Below are positions 63,209 to 64,000 of a stretch of 64,000 bases of DNA, one piece after another. Below the pieces are notes generated by a model. That model saw only the letters and a program-made list of their open reading frames with translations. It ran no database searches and was not told where the DNA came from. A program made the translations under genes and the position numbers. Source of the DNA: Nitrococcus mobilis Nb-231 (GTDB lineage: Bacteria; Pseudomonadota; Gammaproteobacteria; Nitrococcales; Nitrococcaceae); contig NZ_CH672427.1 of assembly GCF_000153205.1 (NCBI RefSeq), positions 3,526,596-3,590,595 on the forward strand, given 5' to 3'. Positions within the stretch are counted from its first letter, which is position 1, and each line of letters begins with the position of its first letter.

Positions 63209-64000
63209 ATGCGAATCCACTCAAGGACATGGCTCTTCGGTTTGACTGGAGCGGCCTTGTTGTTTGCCGCTTTTTGGCAGGCCGGGTTCGATGTTCAGGC
63301 CGCCGTGGTGATTGCCGCCATGGGCGGAGGTGCGCTGGGCGGCCTGATCGCGGAGTCCCGCTGCTCACTCGGCAGGCCGGAGTCGGGTCAGTATCGATTT
63401 ATGGTAGAGCGCGCGGAGGAGGGCATCGCGATTCTCCAGGACGGCCGGATCGTGTTCGCCAACCCCAGTCTCGGCGCAATTTTAAGATGCCGACAGCAGC
63501 AGCTGCTCGGTCAGCCCTTCGAGCGCTATGTGCCTGCGAGTCAACGTGGGCGGGTGCGCGCGATTCATCGGCGGCAGATCGACGGCGAAGCGGCGTCCCA
63601 TTGCTATGAAATGGAGCTGCTGCACGCAGATGGCTGCGAGATCTCGGTGCAGGTGCGCAGCCACGTCGAGGACCAGGGTGGTCAAGTGTTGCAGTTCGTG
63701 TTTGTTCGCGATATCAGCGTGCAACGTGCTGCCGCAGAGCAGGTCCGTGCGCTCAACGAGTATATGGACAGCATCATCGACAACGCCGACATTTGGCTCA
63801 ACACGTTGGACAAAGAGGGGCGCATTGTCATCTGGAACAAGGCGGCGGAGCGGATCAGCGGTTATCGGCGTGACGAGGTCCAAGGGCGCACGGATATTTG
63901 GAGCTGGCTGTACCCGGACGAGGCGTATCGTGATTGGATCTTCTCTCACGCCATGGACATACTCGAACGCGGCACGGTGGCTTTCGATCTGGAGACTACC
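63209..64000 (+). CDS. PAS-domain sensor protein, 5' part (cut by window end)
   Basis: From ATG 63209 this frame stays open for 264 codons to the window edge. It has two N-terminal hydrophobic helices (WLFGLTGAALLFAAFW and AAVVIAAMGGGALGGLIA), then a PAS domain at about residues 67-175 (RAEEGIAILQDGRIVFANPS and the linker VFVRDISVQRAAAEQV). A second PAS begins at about residue 185 (YMDSIIDNADIWLNTLDKEG and IVIWNKAAERISGYRRDEV). The output domain (kinase or GGDEF/EAL) lies beyond the window. Confidence 0.85.
   Translation, partial: MRIHSRTWLFGLTGAALLFAAFWQAGFDVQAAVVIAAMGGGALGGLIAESRCSLGRPESGQYRFMVERAEEGIAILQDGRIVFANPSLGAILRCRQQQLLGQPFERYVPASQRGRVRAIHRRQIDGEAASHCYEMELLHADGCEISVQVRSHVEDQGGQVLQFVFVRDISVQRAAAEQVRALNEYMDSIIDNADIWLNTLDKEGRIVIWNKAAERISGYRRDEVQGRTDIWSWLYPDEAYRDWIFSHAMDILERGTVAFDLETT

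Noticed and set aside
1-64000. CRISPR arrays
   Set aside because: No set of regularly spaced identical repeats of 25-40 bases was seen.

Overview
The window looks like a chromosomal segment from a moderately GC-rich gammaproteobacterium. The evidence is gene order: exbB-exbD-msbA-lpxK-kdsB, rne | rluC, maf-yceD-rpmF-plsX-fabHDG-acpP-fabF-mltG-tmk-holB-pilZ, hemA-prfA, and lolB-ispE-tRNA-Gln-prs-rplY-pth-ychF. These are classic gammaproteobacterial neighbourhoods. I cannot name a genus from sequence alone.

Layout. Bases 79-5267 hold an ExbB/ExbD pair, the lipid A/Kdo genes msbA, lpxK and kdsB, and a low-molecular-weight tyrosine phosphatase. Convergent to them is rne (5472-8213, minus), with a long leader facing rluC. 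Bases 9672-20346 carry the ribosome/fatty-acid block: maf, yceD, rpmF (59 codons), plsX, fabH, fabD, fabG, acpP, fabF, mltG, tmk, holB and a PilZ gene. Bases 20496-29681 hold a class V aminotransferase, a TraB-type membrane protein, an orphan oxidase subunit III/IV pair, a four-gene MacB/Dev-type ABC export operon and a class I amidotransferase.

Bases 29836-35650 are a graveyard of mobile DNA and toxin-antitoxin genes. It contains IS630, IS91, tyrosine-recombinase and integron-integrase fragments, two group II intron 3' ends, two antitoxin genes whose toxin partners are broken, and an mrr-type restriction gene split by an intact-looking IS4-family element (1529 bp, 20-bp inverted repeats, 11-bp target duplication).

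Housekeeping resumes with lhr, prmC with a Trm112-like gene, a ClpX-type ATPase, a DAHP synthase, dksA, prfA-hemA, a TPR lipoprotein, lolB, ispE, tRNA-Gln, prs, rplY, pth, ychF and tRNA-Met. Immediately after tRNA-Met and its terminator comes a second, smaller graveyard (55205-59747) with IS1634-, ISL3-, IS1595- and IS1380-type fragments. It also contains a tyrosine recombinase that lacks its nucleophile, a GNAT gene, apaG and an ImmA/IrrE fragment. The window ends with a DUF938 methyltransferase, a truncated DUF2280 gene, a vapBC pair, a DUF917 gene and the start of a PAS-domain sensor.

No complete new defence or biosynthetic system is evident. The points most worth following are the Trm112-PrmC coupling, the ClpX paralogue, the precise mrr/IS4 disruption, the two decayed group II introns, the repeated pattern of intact antitoxin beside dead toxin, and a MITE-like element in front of the fatty-acid operon.
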